This document shows positions 6,640 through 13,985 of a DNA stretch of 13,985 nt, piece after piece. Source of the stretch: Planctomycetota bacterium. Its GTDB lineage: Bacteria; Planctomycetota; B15-G4; JADJEK01. The notes below the pieces were generated by a model. The model did not search any database, was not told the DNA's origin, and saw only the letters and a program-made list of their open reading frames with translations. The stretch covers positions 1-13,985 of the forward strand of contig JAEUIB010000494.1 in NCBI GenBank assembly GCA_016795255.1, given 5' to 3'. How positions within the stretch are numbered: the first letter of the stretch is position 1; each line of letters opens with the position of its first letter. The translations under genes were made by a program, and so were the position numbers.

Positions 6640-8040
6640 ATGCGCACACTCGTCGCGTCCGCCACGCTCGTGTCCTGCCTCGTCGCCGCCGAAGCCGTCG
6701 CCGCCACGCTGAAGGTCCCGTCGCAGTTCGCGACGATCCAAGCCGCCGTCACCGCCGCCGTGTCGGGCGACACCGTCCTCATCGCGAAGGGGACCTACTT
6801 CGAGAACGTCACGATCGCGACCGCGGGCATCACGCTGAAGGGCAGCGGCGCGAACACGATCATCGACGCGCGGCCCGACCCGAACTTCGGGACCGGCGCG
6901 GCCGTCCGCATCGTCGCGTCCGACGTCACGGTCACGAACCTCCGCGTCCGGCACGCAGCACCCAACGGGTTCATGGTGCTCGGCGTCGAGGACGGCAACA
7001 TCGACATCGGCACCGCGTCGAACGTCACGCTGTCGAAGCTGACCAGCGAACACCCGTTGGCGTACCACGTGCGTACGTCGAACTCCGATGGCCTCACGCT
7101 CGACCGCTGCACGTTCAAGTTCGGCGGACGTGTGTCCATCGAAGGCGACGGCGTGACCGTCAACAAATGCGCGTTCCGGATGCTCGAACTCGCCCTCGGC
7201 ATCGATGGCGGGAGCGCGACGATCACCGGCAACAAGTTCGAACATTGCCCCATCGCGATCCTGAGCGGCGGCGACGACACGTCGATCAAGAGCAACTCCA
7301 TCACGAACGCGACGTTGTTCGCGATCTTCCACGGCGGCGCGAACGGCGAGATCTCGTCCAACACGATCAAGAACGGCACCGGCATCTTCATCCCGGGCGG
7401 TAGCGCGCTGCTCGTGTCGAAGAACAAGCTGTCGACGATCGGCGTGTCGCCGAACACGACGTCGCTCGTGTCGCCGGGCGCCGGCATCTTCGTCGACGGT
7501 GTCATTGGCATCACGATCGAGAAGAACTCGATCTCGGATTGCTCGGTGCCGGGCATGTGGCTGCTCGACTGCACCAACGCCGAACTGACGCAGAACACCG
7601 TCACGCGAGCCGGACTGCGCGCCGCCTCGGTCGTCTTCGGCGGCGGCCCGACCATCCCGCAGGCTCGTGGCGCGGGCATCTACCTCCAGAACGGTACCGG
7701 CCATTCGATCGTGTCGAACAAGCTCAGCTCGTGCGTCCACGACGGCATCCTGGTCGAGGCGAACGGAGTGTTGATCGACGGCAATCAATCGTCGAGTCAC
7801 GGCGAAGACGGCATCGAAGTGATCGGCGACAACGGCTCGATCAGCGACAACGTGATGAAGTCGAACCTCGGCGAGGGGCTCGATCTCAGCGGCAACGGCA
7901 TCACCGTCTCCGGGAACACGATGACCGGCAATCGCGTCAACTGGCGCAATTCAGGCGCTCTCGGCGCGACCAGCGGCAACTCACCCGCGGCCCCGGACAC
8001 GACGGACGTCGAGATCGATTACGACGCGCTGCCGAGCTGA
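6640..8040 (+). CDS. Exported right-handed parallel beta-helix (NosD/pectate-lyase-fold) protein
   Basis: The 466-residue protein begins with a signal peptide ending near AVA at 20-22; AAAGG lies seven bases before the ATG. The N-terminal cap 'ATIQAAVTAAVSGDTVLIAK' followed by 'GTYFENVTI' is the classic entry to parallel beta-helix proteins. It is followed by many PbH1-type coils of about 22-25 residues with 'G..I..N.I..' spacing, for example 'GITIEKNSISDC', 'GHSIVSNKLSSC' and 'GSISDNVMKSN'. The coils run to about residue 445, and the tail is Asp/Ser/Pro-rich without an anchor. Such folds occur in polysaccharide lyases, hydrolases and NosD-type copper proteins. I cannot place a catalytic triad or metal site, so substrate and activity are open. 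It stands alone, with a promoter-like element upstream and a strong hairpin downstream. Confidence 0.88.
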   Translation: MRTLVASATLVSCLVAAEAVAATLKVPSQFATIQAAVTAAVSGDTVLIAKGTYFENVTIATAGITLKGSGANTIIDARPDPNFGTGAAVRIVASDVTVTNLRVRHAAPNGFMVLGVEDGNIDIGTASNVTLSKLTSEHPLAYHVRTSNSDGLTLDRCTFKFGGRVSIEGDGVTVNKCAFRMLELALGIDGGSATITGNKFEHCPIAILSGGDDTSIKSNSITNATLFAIFHGGANGEISSNTIKNGTGIFIPGGSALLVSKNKLSTIGVSPNTTSLVSPGAGIFVDGVIGITIEKNSISDCSVPGMWLLDCTNAELTQNTVTRAGLRAASVVFGGGPTIPQARGAGIYLQNGTGHSIVSNKLSSCVHDGILVEANGVLIDGNQSSSHGEDGIEVIGDNGSISDNVMKSNLGEGLDLSGNGITVSGNTMTGNRVNWRNSGALGATSGNSPAAPDTTDVEIDYDALPS

Positions 8041-8057
8041 CACGAAGCGAACGACGA

Positions 8058-8084
8058 CGGCGAGTCGGCAACGCCGACTCGCCG
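8058..8084. terminator. Perfect hairpin between convergent genes, bidirectional terminator
   Basis: A perfect 12-bp stem (CGGCGAGTCGGC / GCCGACTCGCCG) is closed by the triloop AAC. It sits centrally in the 56-base gap between the stop codons of the beta-helix gene (plus) and the peptidase gene (minus). It works equally in both directions. U-runs are absent, as in other G+C-rich genomes. Confidence 0.7.
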
Positions 8085-8096
8085 AGTCCGCCGCGG

Positions 8097-10472
8097 TCAC
8101 CGACCGCCACCGGCTTCCGGCGCCCCACCTTCCAGGTGCTTGTCGAACCACTCGTACTGTTCCGCGAGCACGTGCAGCACGCTTTCCCTCGCGCTGTATC
8201 CGTGCCCCTCGTGCGGCAGCACGACGAGCCGCGCCGTCCCGCCGAGCCCCGCGAGCGCGTGGAACAACCGCTGCGACTGCAGCGGGAACGTGCCGGGGTT
8301 CTCGTCGTCGGCGCCATGGATCAGCAGCAGCGGCTTCTTGATCCGATCGGCGAACAGGAACGGCGAATTGTCGAGGTACGCCTGCTTCGCCTGCCACAGC
8401 GTGCGCCGCTCGTTCTGGTATCCGAACGGCGTCAGCGTGCGGTTGTAGGCGCCCGAACGCGCGATGCCGGCTCGGATGCGACCGCTGTGCGCGAGCAGAG
8501 TCGCGACCATCAGCGCGCCGTACGAGTGACCGATCACGCCGACGCGCTGCTCGTCGATGATCCCGCGCGCCGCCAACGCGTCGATCGCGGCCTCGGCGGC
8601 GGCGACGACCTGCTCGATGAACGTGTCGTTGACGGTCTCCGGCGGACCGACGATCGGGATCGTCGCCTGCTCGAGGACCGCGTAGCCGCGCAGCAGGAAG
8701 AACGCCGGCGACGTGCCGAGCAGCCGCGTGAACCGCGTCGGCGCCGCGCTGACTTGGCCCGCGGTGCGCACGTCGGCGAACTCGGTCGGATACGCGTGGA
8801 TCACGAGCGGCAATCGCCGGCCGGGCTCGCGATCCTGCGGCAACAGCAACGTCCCGGACAACGGCACGCCGTCCGCGCGCGTGTACGTGACGAGTTCGCG
8901 CGTGACGCCCGACAAGCCCGGATGCGGATCGACCTCGTGCGTCAGGCGCGCGAGTTCGCCGTCGCGCTCGTGCCACAGCGCGTAGTTCGGCGGCTCGCCG
9001 GGTGATTCGGTGCGAAGGACGAACCGGCGCGCACCGTCGGGCGCACGCGTGACGAACTGCACGAACGACTCGTAGCGGCCCTCGCGCGCCGTCCACACGC
9101 GCGTCGTCGCGCGCGTCGTCAGATCGAGTCGATCGAGGAACGGCCGATTGCCGCGCGGCGTCGCTCCGTCGCCGGCGAGCCACACGCAGCCGTCCTCGAC
9201 GCGCGCCACCGCGAGTCCGTCCGGACCTCGCACGTGGACGAGCTCGCCCGGATCGCCGTAGCGGTCGTCGACCGAACGGTGGAACACCTCGCGCGGTTCG
9301 AACGCGCCGTCGACGGCGATCTGCCGCGTCGTCGCGAAGCGCGTGTCGCGATGCCAATCGGTCACGAACGCTTCGTCGCGCCGCTCGGTCCAATCGAGTC
9401 CGATGAACCGCTCCTTGGTCGCGTCGATCGGGCGCGGCTCGGCGGAGAACGGTGCGTCGAGCGCGAACAACCGATCCCGCAACGCGGCGGCCTTGCGCGG
9501 ATCGCCGCCGTCCTGCGCCTCGGCCCACACCAGCGTCGCCGGCCGCAGCGGTTGCCACGACACCGCGCGCGGCCCGGTCGGCACGCCTTGGATCGGCACT
9601 TCCTCGGCCGCCGGCAAGCGCGCGAGCTCGCGCACCAGCGAGCCGTCGCGATCCCAGACCTCGACGGTCCGCGCGAAACGATGCAGCGGCACCACGTGCG
9701 AGAACGGCTCCAGCGCGCGCTCGACCAGCACGTAGCGACCGTCCGGCGACGCCGCGGCATCGAGGAAGATCCCGGCATCGCCGAGCTCGACGACGCCGCC
9801 GTCGAAGTCGACGCGCGCGAGCCGCGCCATCGCGAGCGCTCGGAACTGCGCGTCGTCGGTCGCGTCCTTCAGCAGGTCCTGGAACGTCCGATTCGTCGCC
9901 GCGCGCCCCACCGTGTCCTCGACGATCGGGCCGCGCACGCATTCGGCGACCGCCGGCGTCACGGCGTCGACGCGCACGAGACACGTCAGCGCCGACCCGT
10001 CCGGCAGGAACCTCACGAAGTCGCCGAGCGACTGATGCAGGATCGGCCCGAGCAAGCGCTTCGTCGCTCCGGTCGCCGGATCGGCGAGCCACAACTCGAC
10101 GCCGCGCTCGGTCTCGTTGGTGAACACGACGCGCCCGCCGCGCGGCGACCACAGCGGTCGGCCGAGGCGAGCACCGAGCGGCACGTCGATCTCGACGCGG
10201 GCCCGCGTCTCGACGTCGACGATCGAGAACCCGGTGAAGTGCCACGTGCGCTGCCAATGCGCGGTGACCGGATCGAACCGATGGCCGGCGAGCTTCGCGA
10301 TCGGCCGCGCGATCTCCTCGATCGTCGGCAGATCGCGGTACGCGGCGATCAACACGCGACCGCCGGTCGGCTCGACGGCGACGACCGGCGTCCCCGGCGC
10401 GTCGACGATCGCGACGACGTCCCGCGGCGGCGACTTCCACGTCGACAGGATCGAGCGCGTCTCGGCGTTCAT
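8097..10472 (-). CDS. S9-family serine peptidase, glutamyl-endopeptidase-like
   Basis: This 791-residue protein has the prolyl-oligopeptidase layout. An N-terminal beta-propeller of about 530 residues precedes an alpha/beta-hydrolase domain (about 560-780). The nucleophile S650 lies in 'GHSYGALM', and the acid is probably D723 in 'HGADDENPGTFP'. The base H757 is in 'LPHEGHGYSARES'. The N-terminal strings 'IVDAPGTPVVAVEPTGGRVL' and 'KLAGHRFDP' and the 'NPGTFPLQS' string resemble the glutamyl endopeptidase (S9D-type) branch, whose plant members clear peptides in the chloroplast. There is no signal peptide, so it should act on peptides in the cytoplasm. The ATG at 10472 has GAGGAG four bases upstream and overlaps the stop of the SagB-type gene as ATGA, showing translational coupling. 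Family is confident, specificity inferred. Confidence 0.93.
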   Translation of the reverse strand: MNAETRSILSTWKSPPRDVVAIVDAPGTPVVAVEPTGGRVLIAAYRDLPTIEEIARPIAKLAGHRFDPVTAHWQRTWHFTGFSIVDVETRARVEIDVPLGARLGRPLWSPRGGRVVFTNETERGVELWLADPATGATKRLLGPILHQSLGDFVRFLPDGSALTCLVRVDAVTPAVAECVRGPIVEDTVGRAATNRTFQDLLKDATDDAQFRALAMARLARVDFDGGVVELGDAGIFLDAAASPDGRYVLVERALEPFSHVVPLHRFARTVEVWDRDGSLVRELARLPAAEEVPIQGVPTGPRAVSWQPLRPATLVWAEAQDGGDPRKAAALRDRLFALDAPFSAEPRPIDATKERFIGLDWTERRDEAFVTDWHRDTRFATTRQIAVDGAFEPREVFHRSVDDRYGDPGELVHVRGPDGLAVARVEDGCVWLAGDGATPRGNRPFLDRLDLTTRATTRVWTAREGRYESFVQFVTRAPDGARRFVLRTESPGEPPNYALWHERDGELARLTHEVDPHPGLSGVTRELVTYTRADGVPLSGTLLLPQDREPGRRLPLVIHAYPTEFADVRTAGQVSAAPTRFTRLLGTSPAFFLLRGYAVLEQATIPIVGPPETVNDTFIEQVVAAAEAAIDALAARGIIDEQRVGVIGHSYGALMVATLLAHSGRIRAGIARSGAYNRTLTPFGYQNERRTLWQAKQAYLDNSPFLFADRIKKPLLLIHGADDENPGTFPLQSQRLFHALAGLGGTARLVVLPHEGHGYSARESVLHVLAEQYEWFDKHLEGGAPEAGGGR

Positions 10473-12028
10473 GGAGCTCCTCGGTACGGGTCACGGAACG
10501 GATCGGACGACTCGACGATCCGTTCATCGAACACCGAACGGCCGACGGTGAAGTGGTAGACGACCTGGCCACGCTCGCGCGTCAGGCCGAGATGGCCGTG
10601 CACGTCGTCGTCGTAGAACGCGCCGATGCCGGTCGCGTGGATCCCGAGCGCCTCGGCGCCGAGGTACAAGGCCTGGCCGATGCAGCCGGCTTCGACGTGC
10701 GCGGCGCGATACCCCCGCGGCCCGAACGCCGCGAACGCGCGCTCGAGGTCCGCGATCATCGAGAACGCGACCACGCCGTGACTCGCGATCTCCTGGCCGA
10801 GCGACAACCCGGCGGCCCACGCCCGCTGGTCCCCCGCGCGCGCCAGCACGAGCTCGCCGCTCTCGGGACGCCACGCGTACGCGCCGGGCTCGACGCCGTC
10901 GACGCGATGGACGTACGCGACCAGCGTGATCAAGCGCTCCGTCGATCGCAGCCAGTCGACGTGCAGCGGCGGCTGCGCGTGTTGCATCAGCGTCGCGAAC
11001 GCGTCGAACTCGAGTCGTTGCTTCCCGTCCATCTCGACCGCCGAACGGCGCCGGCGCGCGACGCGCGCGAACGGCTCGTCCCGCGCGATCTTGCGCGGCA
11101 GGACGTACGCCGCGACGCCGGGGAACGGATCGACGCGCCGCGCGACGTCGCCGGCGGCGATCCCCGGCGTTCTGCAGGCGTTCGCCGCGGCGTCGATCGC
11201 GACGTACTCGATCACCTCTTCGGACAGCGGGTTCGGCGTGCCGACGAACGCGGCCGACGGCTTCGCGGCGTCGCCGTTCCGCGGGGTCCCCAACGCGACG
11301 ACGAGCAACGGCTCTTCGTCGCCACCGCCGACTCCGATCGCCGCGGCGAGCGCGGCGTCGTCGAACTCGAACGACCCGCGGGCGTCGATCCCGAGCGCCG
11401 CGGCCGCCGCGAGCAACGCACCCAACGCGTGTCCGGCATCGAGCAGGCAGTAGCGCAGCGCTCGCGTGCGGTATTTCCACGCCTCGCGCCAGACGATCGA
11501 CGTCAGCACGATTCGCACCGACGCGCCCTCGCCGAAGCGGCGCGGCACGACATCACCGCCCGCGCGCTCCTCGAGCGCGTGGACGTCGGCCCGATAGTGA
11601 TGGACCCCAGGCGCAAGTCCGTCGACGCCGTCGCGGACGATCACGTGCGCCTCGATCGGGTGCAGGTTCCCCGACGAGGGGTTGACGCGCAGACTCCAGC
11701 GGACGCTCGGATCGTCGCTCAACTGCTTCCACGCACTGACCGCGAGCGCATGGAACAACAGCGCCGAGACGGCCTCGCGGTCGAGAGCTCGCTCCCCGCC
11801 TCCCGTCCCGATGCGATCCAGCACGTCGAACGTGCCGATCTCCGGGATCGCCGGCGCGCGCGACAGCGCGTGGATCGGCGCGCCTTCGTAGCGGCGGAAC
11901 GGGTCGGGCTGGTTCGCCCAATCGAGCACGTGGCGCGACCCGTACACCGACGCGACGGTGTGCTTCGTCGACTCGTGGTAGCGCCGCACCCGCGCGAGTG
12001 CGTCCTCGCGCGCCGCGGCGTCGTTCAC
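10469..12028 (-). CDS. Two-domain SagB/ThcOx-type nitroreductase (FMN oxidoreductase)
   Basis: I chose the GTG at 12028 because it overlaps the stop of the lipoprotein gene as GTGA; the open frame continues further upstream without a plausible start. The product is 519 residues with two nitroreductase-fold halves. Half one starts with 'YHESTKHT' (17-24), then has the flavin-loop string 'RVNPSSGNLHP' (114-124) and the helix 'LDAGHALGALLAAAAALG' (196-213). Half two starts near 'RRRRSAVEMDG' (325-335) and has 'EAGCIGQALYLGAEALG' (446-462) and 'YHFTVGRSVFDERI'. This family uses FMN and includes azoline-oxidising SagB enzymes of RiPP pathways, but many stand-alone members have unknown substrates. 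No cyclodehydratase is present. The gene is coupled to the peptidase downstream. Family confident, substrate unknown. Confidence 0.88.
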   Translation of the reverse strand: MNDAAAREDALARVRRYHESTKHTVASVYGSRHVLDWANQPDPFRRYEGAPIHALSRAPAIPEIGTFDVLDRIGTGGGERALDREAVSALLFHALAVSAWKQLSDDPSVRWSLRVNPSSGNLHPIEAHVIVRDGVDGLAPGVHHYRADVHALEERAGGDVVPRRFGEGASVRIVLTSIVWREAWKYRTRALRYCLLDAGHALGALLAAAAALGIDARGSFEFDDAALAAAIGVGGGDEEPLLVVALGTPRNGDAAKPSAAFVGTPNPLSEEVIEYVAIDAAANACRTPGIAAGDVARRVDPFPGVAAYVLPRKIARDEPFARVARRRRSAVEMDGKQRLEFDAFATLMQHAQPPLHVDWLRSTERLITLVAYVHRVDGVEPGAYAWRPESGELVLARAGDQRAWAAGLSLGQEIASHGVVAFSMIADLERAFAAFGPRGYRAAHVEAGCIGQALYLGAEALGIHATGIGAFYDDDVHGHLGLTRERGQVVYHFTVGRSVFDERIVESSDPFRDPYRGAP

Positions 12029-12534
12029 AGTTCGAAGCGCCAGTAACCGCCGACGAGCACGAACGTCAGCCGCGTGCGATGTCCCTTGCCGTCGTCGAGC
12101 GAGAACTCGGCCTTGTCGCCGACGATCGACAACTCCTTGACGGTCGACGCCGCGATCTCGTCGGAGTTCATGCCGATCTCCGCGAGCTGCATCTTCGCGT
12201 CCTTCTTGAACAGCGTCGCGAACTGCTTGCGGCGCTCGAGCTGCTTCCACTCGGCGAGGCTCATGCCGAGTTCGCGCTTCGCCGCAGGCTCGACGTCCGC
12301 CGGACTCACCTGCGCCATCAGTTGGAACTGCTCGACCACGCTCTCGATCTGCGCATCGAACGTCTTCTGCCGCTCCGGCGGCAGGATGTCGTAGAGCAGG
12401 TCCCACTTCTGTTCGCGCAACGCGGTGCGCAGATCCTCGAACGCCTGCTCGGGCGTGTTCTTGGCCGAACCGCAGCCGACGAACAACAGCGCGAACAGCG
12501 CGACGAACGAGTGCACGACGGGTGAAGCACGCAT
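12025..12534 (-). CDS. Lipoprotein of unknown function, first gene of the SagB-peptidase operon
   Basis: The 169-residue product starts at the ATG at 12534, with CGAGGT seven bases upstream. A signal segment (about 8-20) ends in 'LLFVGC', a lipobox with C21 as the lipidated cysteine; phenylalanine at -3 is not the most common residue but is tolerated. The mature part begins 'NTPEQAFEDLRTALREQKWD', an N-terminal helix pair seen in many exported proteins that resemble NTF2-like or DUF4878-like lipoproteins. It ends with 'LTFVLVGGYWRFEL', a typical final strand of that fold. These proteins are small membrane-tethered alpha+beta domains of unknown ligand. The stop overlaps the start of the SagB-type gene (GTGA), so the three genes form one transcription and translation unit. 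Fold assignment is tentative. Confidence 0.82.
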   Translation of the reverse strand: MRASPVVHSFVALFALLFVGCGSAKNTPEQAFEDLRTALREQKWDLLYDILPPERQKTFDAQIESVVEQFQLMAQVSPADVEPAAKRELGMSLAEWKQLERRKQFATLFKKDAKMQLAEIGMNSDEIAASTVKELSIVGDKAEFSLDDGKGHRTRLTFVLVGGYWRFEL

Positions 12535-12572
12535 GGGATGGACCTCGATCGAACAGCGGTGGGGACGCCAAG

Positions 12573-12589
12573 GACGCGCGAATCGCGTC
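12573..12589 (-). terminator. Weak hairpin after the carboxypeptidase-regulatory-like gene
   Basis: GACGCG (12573-12578) pairs with CGCGTC (12584-12589) around a 5-base loop, 76 bases beyond the stop at 12666 on the minus strand. It also lies in the leader of the lipoprotein gene, so it could be chance or a leader structure. Confidence 0.25.
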
Positions 12590-12665
12590 GTTCCGGCCGA
12601 TGACACCGGCTGTCGGTCGCGGAAGTTCAGCCGCCGCGCACCCCTGATTCAAGCGCGCGATCGAT

Positions 12666-13985
12666 CTACCGCACGCGGACCACTTGATCCCGGTCGCCGG
12701 CCGCGACGGTGAACGCCTGCTCCACGGTCGCGCCGTTGCGTTCGACGCGCACGACGTAGTCCCCGGGCGTCAGCGGGACGAACAGCCGCGCGAGACCATC
12801 GTCGTCGACCGGGAGTTCGTGCCAATCCCGCGACACCACGAGCCCGTCCCCGCGCTCGACCGTCAGCCATGCCTGCACCCACGGCGCGAGCGCGAAGTTC
12901 GGATCGAGTTCCCCGCCGAGTTCGAACTCGACGATCGCCGACGCGCTCCATGCGAGGCGCACGTTCGTGGTCGACCCGGCGAGCACGTCGACCGCGCGAG
13001 CCTCGCCGTTCTGCGCGACCACGTAACGACCGGCGGGAACGCGGGCGACGAACGAGCCGGAGGGTTCGCCGCGGCGCGCGCCGACGACGACCTCCGGACC
13101 GAACCCGTCGGCCGGGAGCACGCGCGGCATCCCTGCACCCTCCGTCGGCCAACCCACGACGTCGATCGTCAACGTCGCGAAGGGCGCCGCATCGAGCTCG
13201 ACGACCTCGTGCTCTCCGGGCTCGAGGGTCGACGACGCGCTGGCCAAGACGTCGCGCGCTCGCACCTCGACGACGTAGCGCCCTGGACTCAGCCGGGCGA
13301 AGCGCAACGGGCGCGAGTCGCCGCGGGCGATGCGGCGGTCGAACGCGAGCCGGCCGTCGACGCTCCACAGCAACACCGTCAGCCATTCGAAGTCCGTCGC
13401 GCCTCCGAATCCCGTGACGACGACGTCGAGACTCGCGAGGCCGTCGAGCAAGACCGCGGGGTCGACCACGATGCGAGCTCGCGACTCGCGTCCCGTCCAC
13501 GTCCCGTGGCTCAGTTCGCGACCGCACCAGACGAGCCGCAGCGTGCCGGCCACGCCGACCGGCTGTCGCTCGAACGCGAAGCCGCCGTTCTCGTCGATCT
13601 CCGTTCGCGGCCGTACGTCACGCACGCCGTCGGTCACGCGATCCTGCATCCCGACGCCACTCGGTTCGAACACGACCGTCGCCACCGCGAGCTGCGTCGA
13701 TTCGCGGGGGTCGAGACGCTCGTCGACGCTCGCGCCGGTTCCGCGCAACAGCTCGAGCACTGCTTGCGGCAGAGCGCGGCCGTCCGGAGCGACCAGATCG
13801 CCCTCGATCGACCGGACGGCGACGGGTTCGAGGTGGACGACTTCGATCCAGCCGGCATCCACGTCCGGCCACCTCATCGACCACTCGTTCGTCGTGAAGC
13901 CGGCCGCTTCGACGCGCACCACGACCATCTGCCCGGCCGGCAGGCTCATGCCGAACGTCCCGTCCGCCCCCGACACGGCGTCGGC
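12666..13985 (-). CDS. Carboxypeptidase-regulatory-like beta-sandwich repeat protein, 5' end cut off
   Basis: The frame is open through the window edge, and the first visible residues ('ADAVSGADGTFGMSLPAG') lie inside a domain, so the start is outside. Numbering from the GTG at 13976, the visible 436 residues hold several small beta-sandwich units of the CarboxypepD-regulatory or Cna-B type. One closes near residue 26, and a second runs about 58-150 ('SIEGDLVAPDGRALPQAVLE' to 'TEIDENGGFAFERQPVG'). Three later units carry the hallmark 'PGRYVVEV', 'PAGRYVVAQN' and 'TPGDYVVRVE'. Such modules are structural or binding elements in large exported proteins; no catalytic motif is visible. The protein simply ends after the last strand, without a membrane anchor. 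The lipoprotein gene follows after 131 bases, probably as a separate unit. Confidence 0.85.
   Translation of the reverse strand, partial: ADAVSGADGTFGMSLPAGQMVVVRVEAAGFTTNEWSMRWPDVDAGWIEVVHLEPVAVRSIEGDLVAPDGRALPQAVLELLRGTGASVDERLDPRESTQLAVATVVFEPSGVGMQDRVTDGVRDVRPRTEIDENGGFAFERQPVGVAGTLRLVWCGRELSHGTWTGRESRARIVVDPAVLLDGLASLDVVVTGFGGATDFEWLTVLLWSVDGRLAFDRRIARGDSRPLRFARLSPGRYVVEVRARDVLASASSTLEPGEHEVVELDAAPFATLTIDVVGWPTEGAGMPRVLPADGFGPEVVVGARRGEPSGSFVARVPAGRYVVAQNGEARAVDVLAGSTTNVRLAWSASAIVEFELGGELDPNFALAPWVQAWLTVERGDGLVVSRDWHELPVDDDGLARLFVPLTPGDYVVRVERNGATVEQAFTVAAGDRDQVVRVR

Noticed and set aside
7981..10572. 863-residue minus-strand open frame over the peptidase gene
   Set aside because: It is out of frame with the clear S9 peptidase and very rich in Arg, with no recognisable domain. 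It is a G+C-bias shadow.
9234..12046. Two long plus-strand open frames opposite the peptidase and SagB-type genes
   Set aside because: Both are Arg-rich without motifs, and the minus-strand products show full catalytic and cofactor motifs.
12624..12652. Promoter for the lipoprotein operon (TTGAAT with a 17-base spacer to TGAACT, minus strand)
   Set aside because: The -10 hexamer matches only three of six positions, and similar matches are expected by chance, so it is not listed as a feature.

Overview
The window is a gene-dense, strongly G+C-rich bacterial chromosome segment with twelve protein genes, two of them cut by the window edges. I see no rRNA or tRNA genes, insertion sequences, integrases, phage genes or CRISPR repeats. 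No gap without a gene exceeds about 230 bases. The mix of exported kelch, TPR, parallel beta-helix and carboxypeptidase-regulatory-like proteins, with many conserved-unknown exported proteins, resembles Planctomycetota. A myxobacterial-type or other high-G+C environmental lineage cannot be excluded, because no phylogenetic marker gene is present.

Left third (1-4736): the tail of a kelch beta-propeller gene (+) ends at two tandem hairpins. An exported TPR protein (+) follows, with its own promoter-like and ribosome-binding signals. It converges on a large minus-strand radical SAM enzyme with a B12-binding-like N-terminus and a C-terminal PqqD-like (peptide-recognition type) domain.

Middle (4885-8040): a minus-strand pair encodes a small Rieske ferredoxin and a small exported heptad-repeat coiled-coil protein. 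Divergent from it, across 75 bases, is a coupled plus-strand pair: a cupin and a MocA/MobA-like nucleotidyltransferase. Next comes an exported right-handed beta-helix protein. A perfect 12-bp hairpin separates that gene from the convergent minus-strand operon.

Right part (8097-13985): a tight minus-strand operon encodes, in transcription order, a lipoprotein, a two-domain SagB/ThcOx-type nitroreductase and a cytoplasmic S9-family (glutamyl-endopeptidase-like) peptidase. The junctions are GTGA and ATGA overlaps, so translation is probably coupled. Upstream on the same strand is the 3' part of an exported-type carboxypeptidase-regulatory-like protein.

The points most worth a second look are the radical SAM enzyme with its PqqD-like tail and the coupled SagB-peptidase operon. 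Both enzyme classes occur in peptide (RiPP) modification, but no YcaO, E1-like or LanB-type enzyme, transporter or clear precursor peptide is visible here. A peptide-modification system is therefore a hypothesis only. Start choices, promoters and terminators were read by eye.
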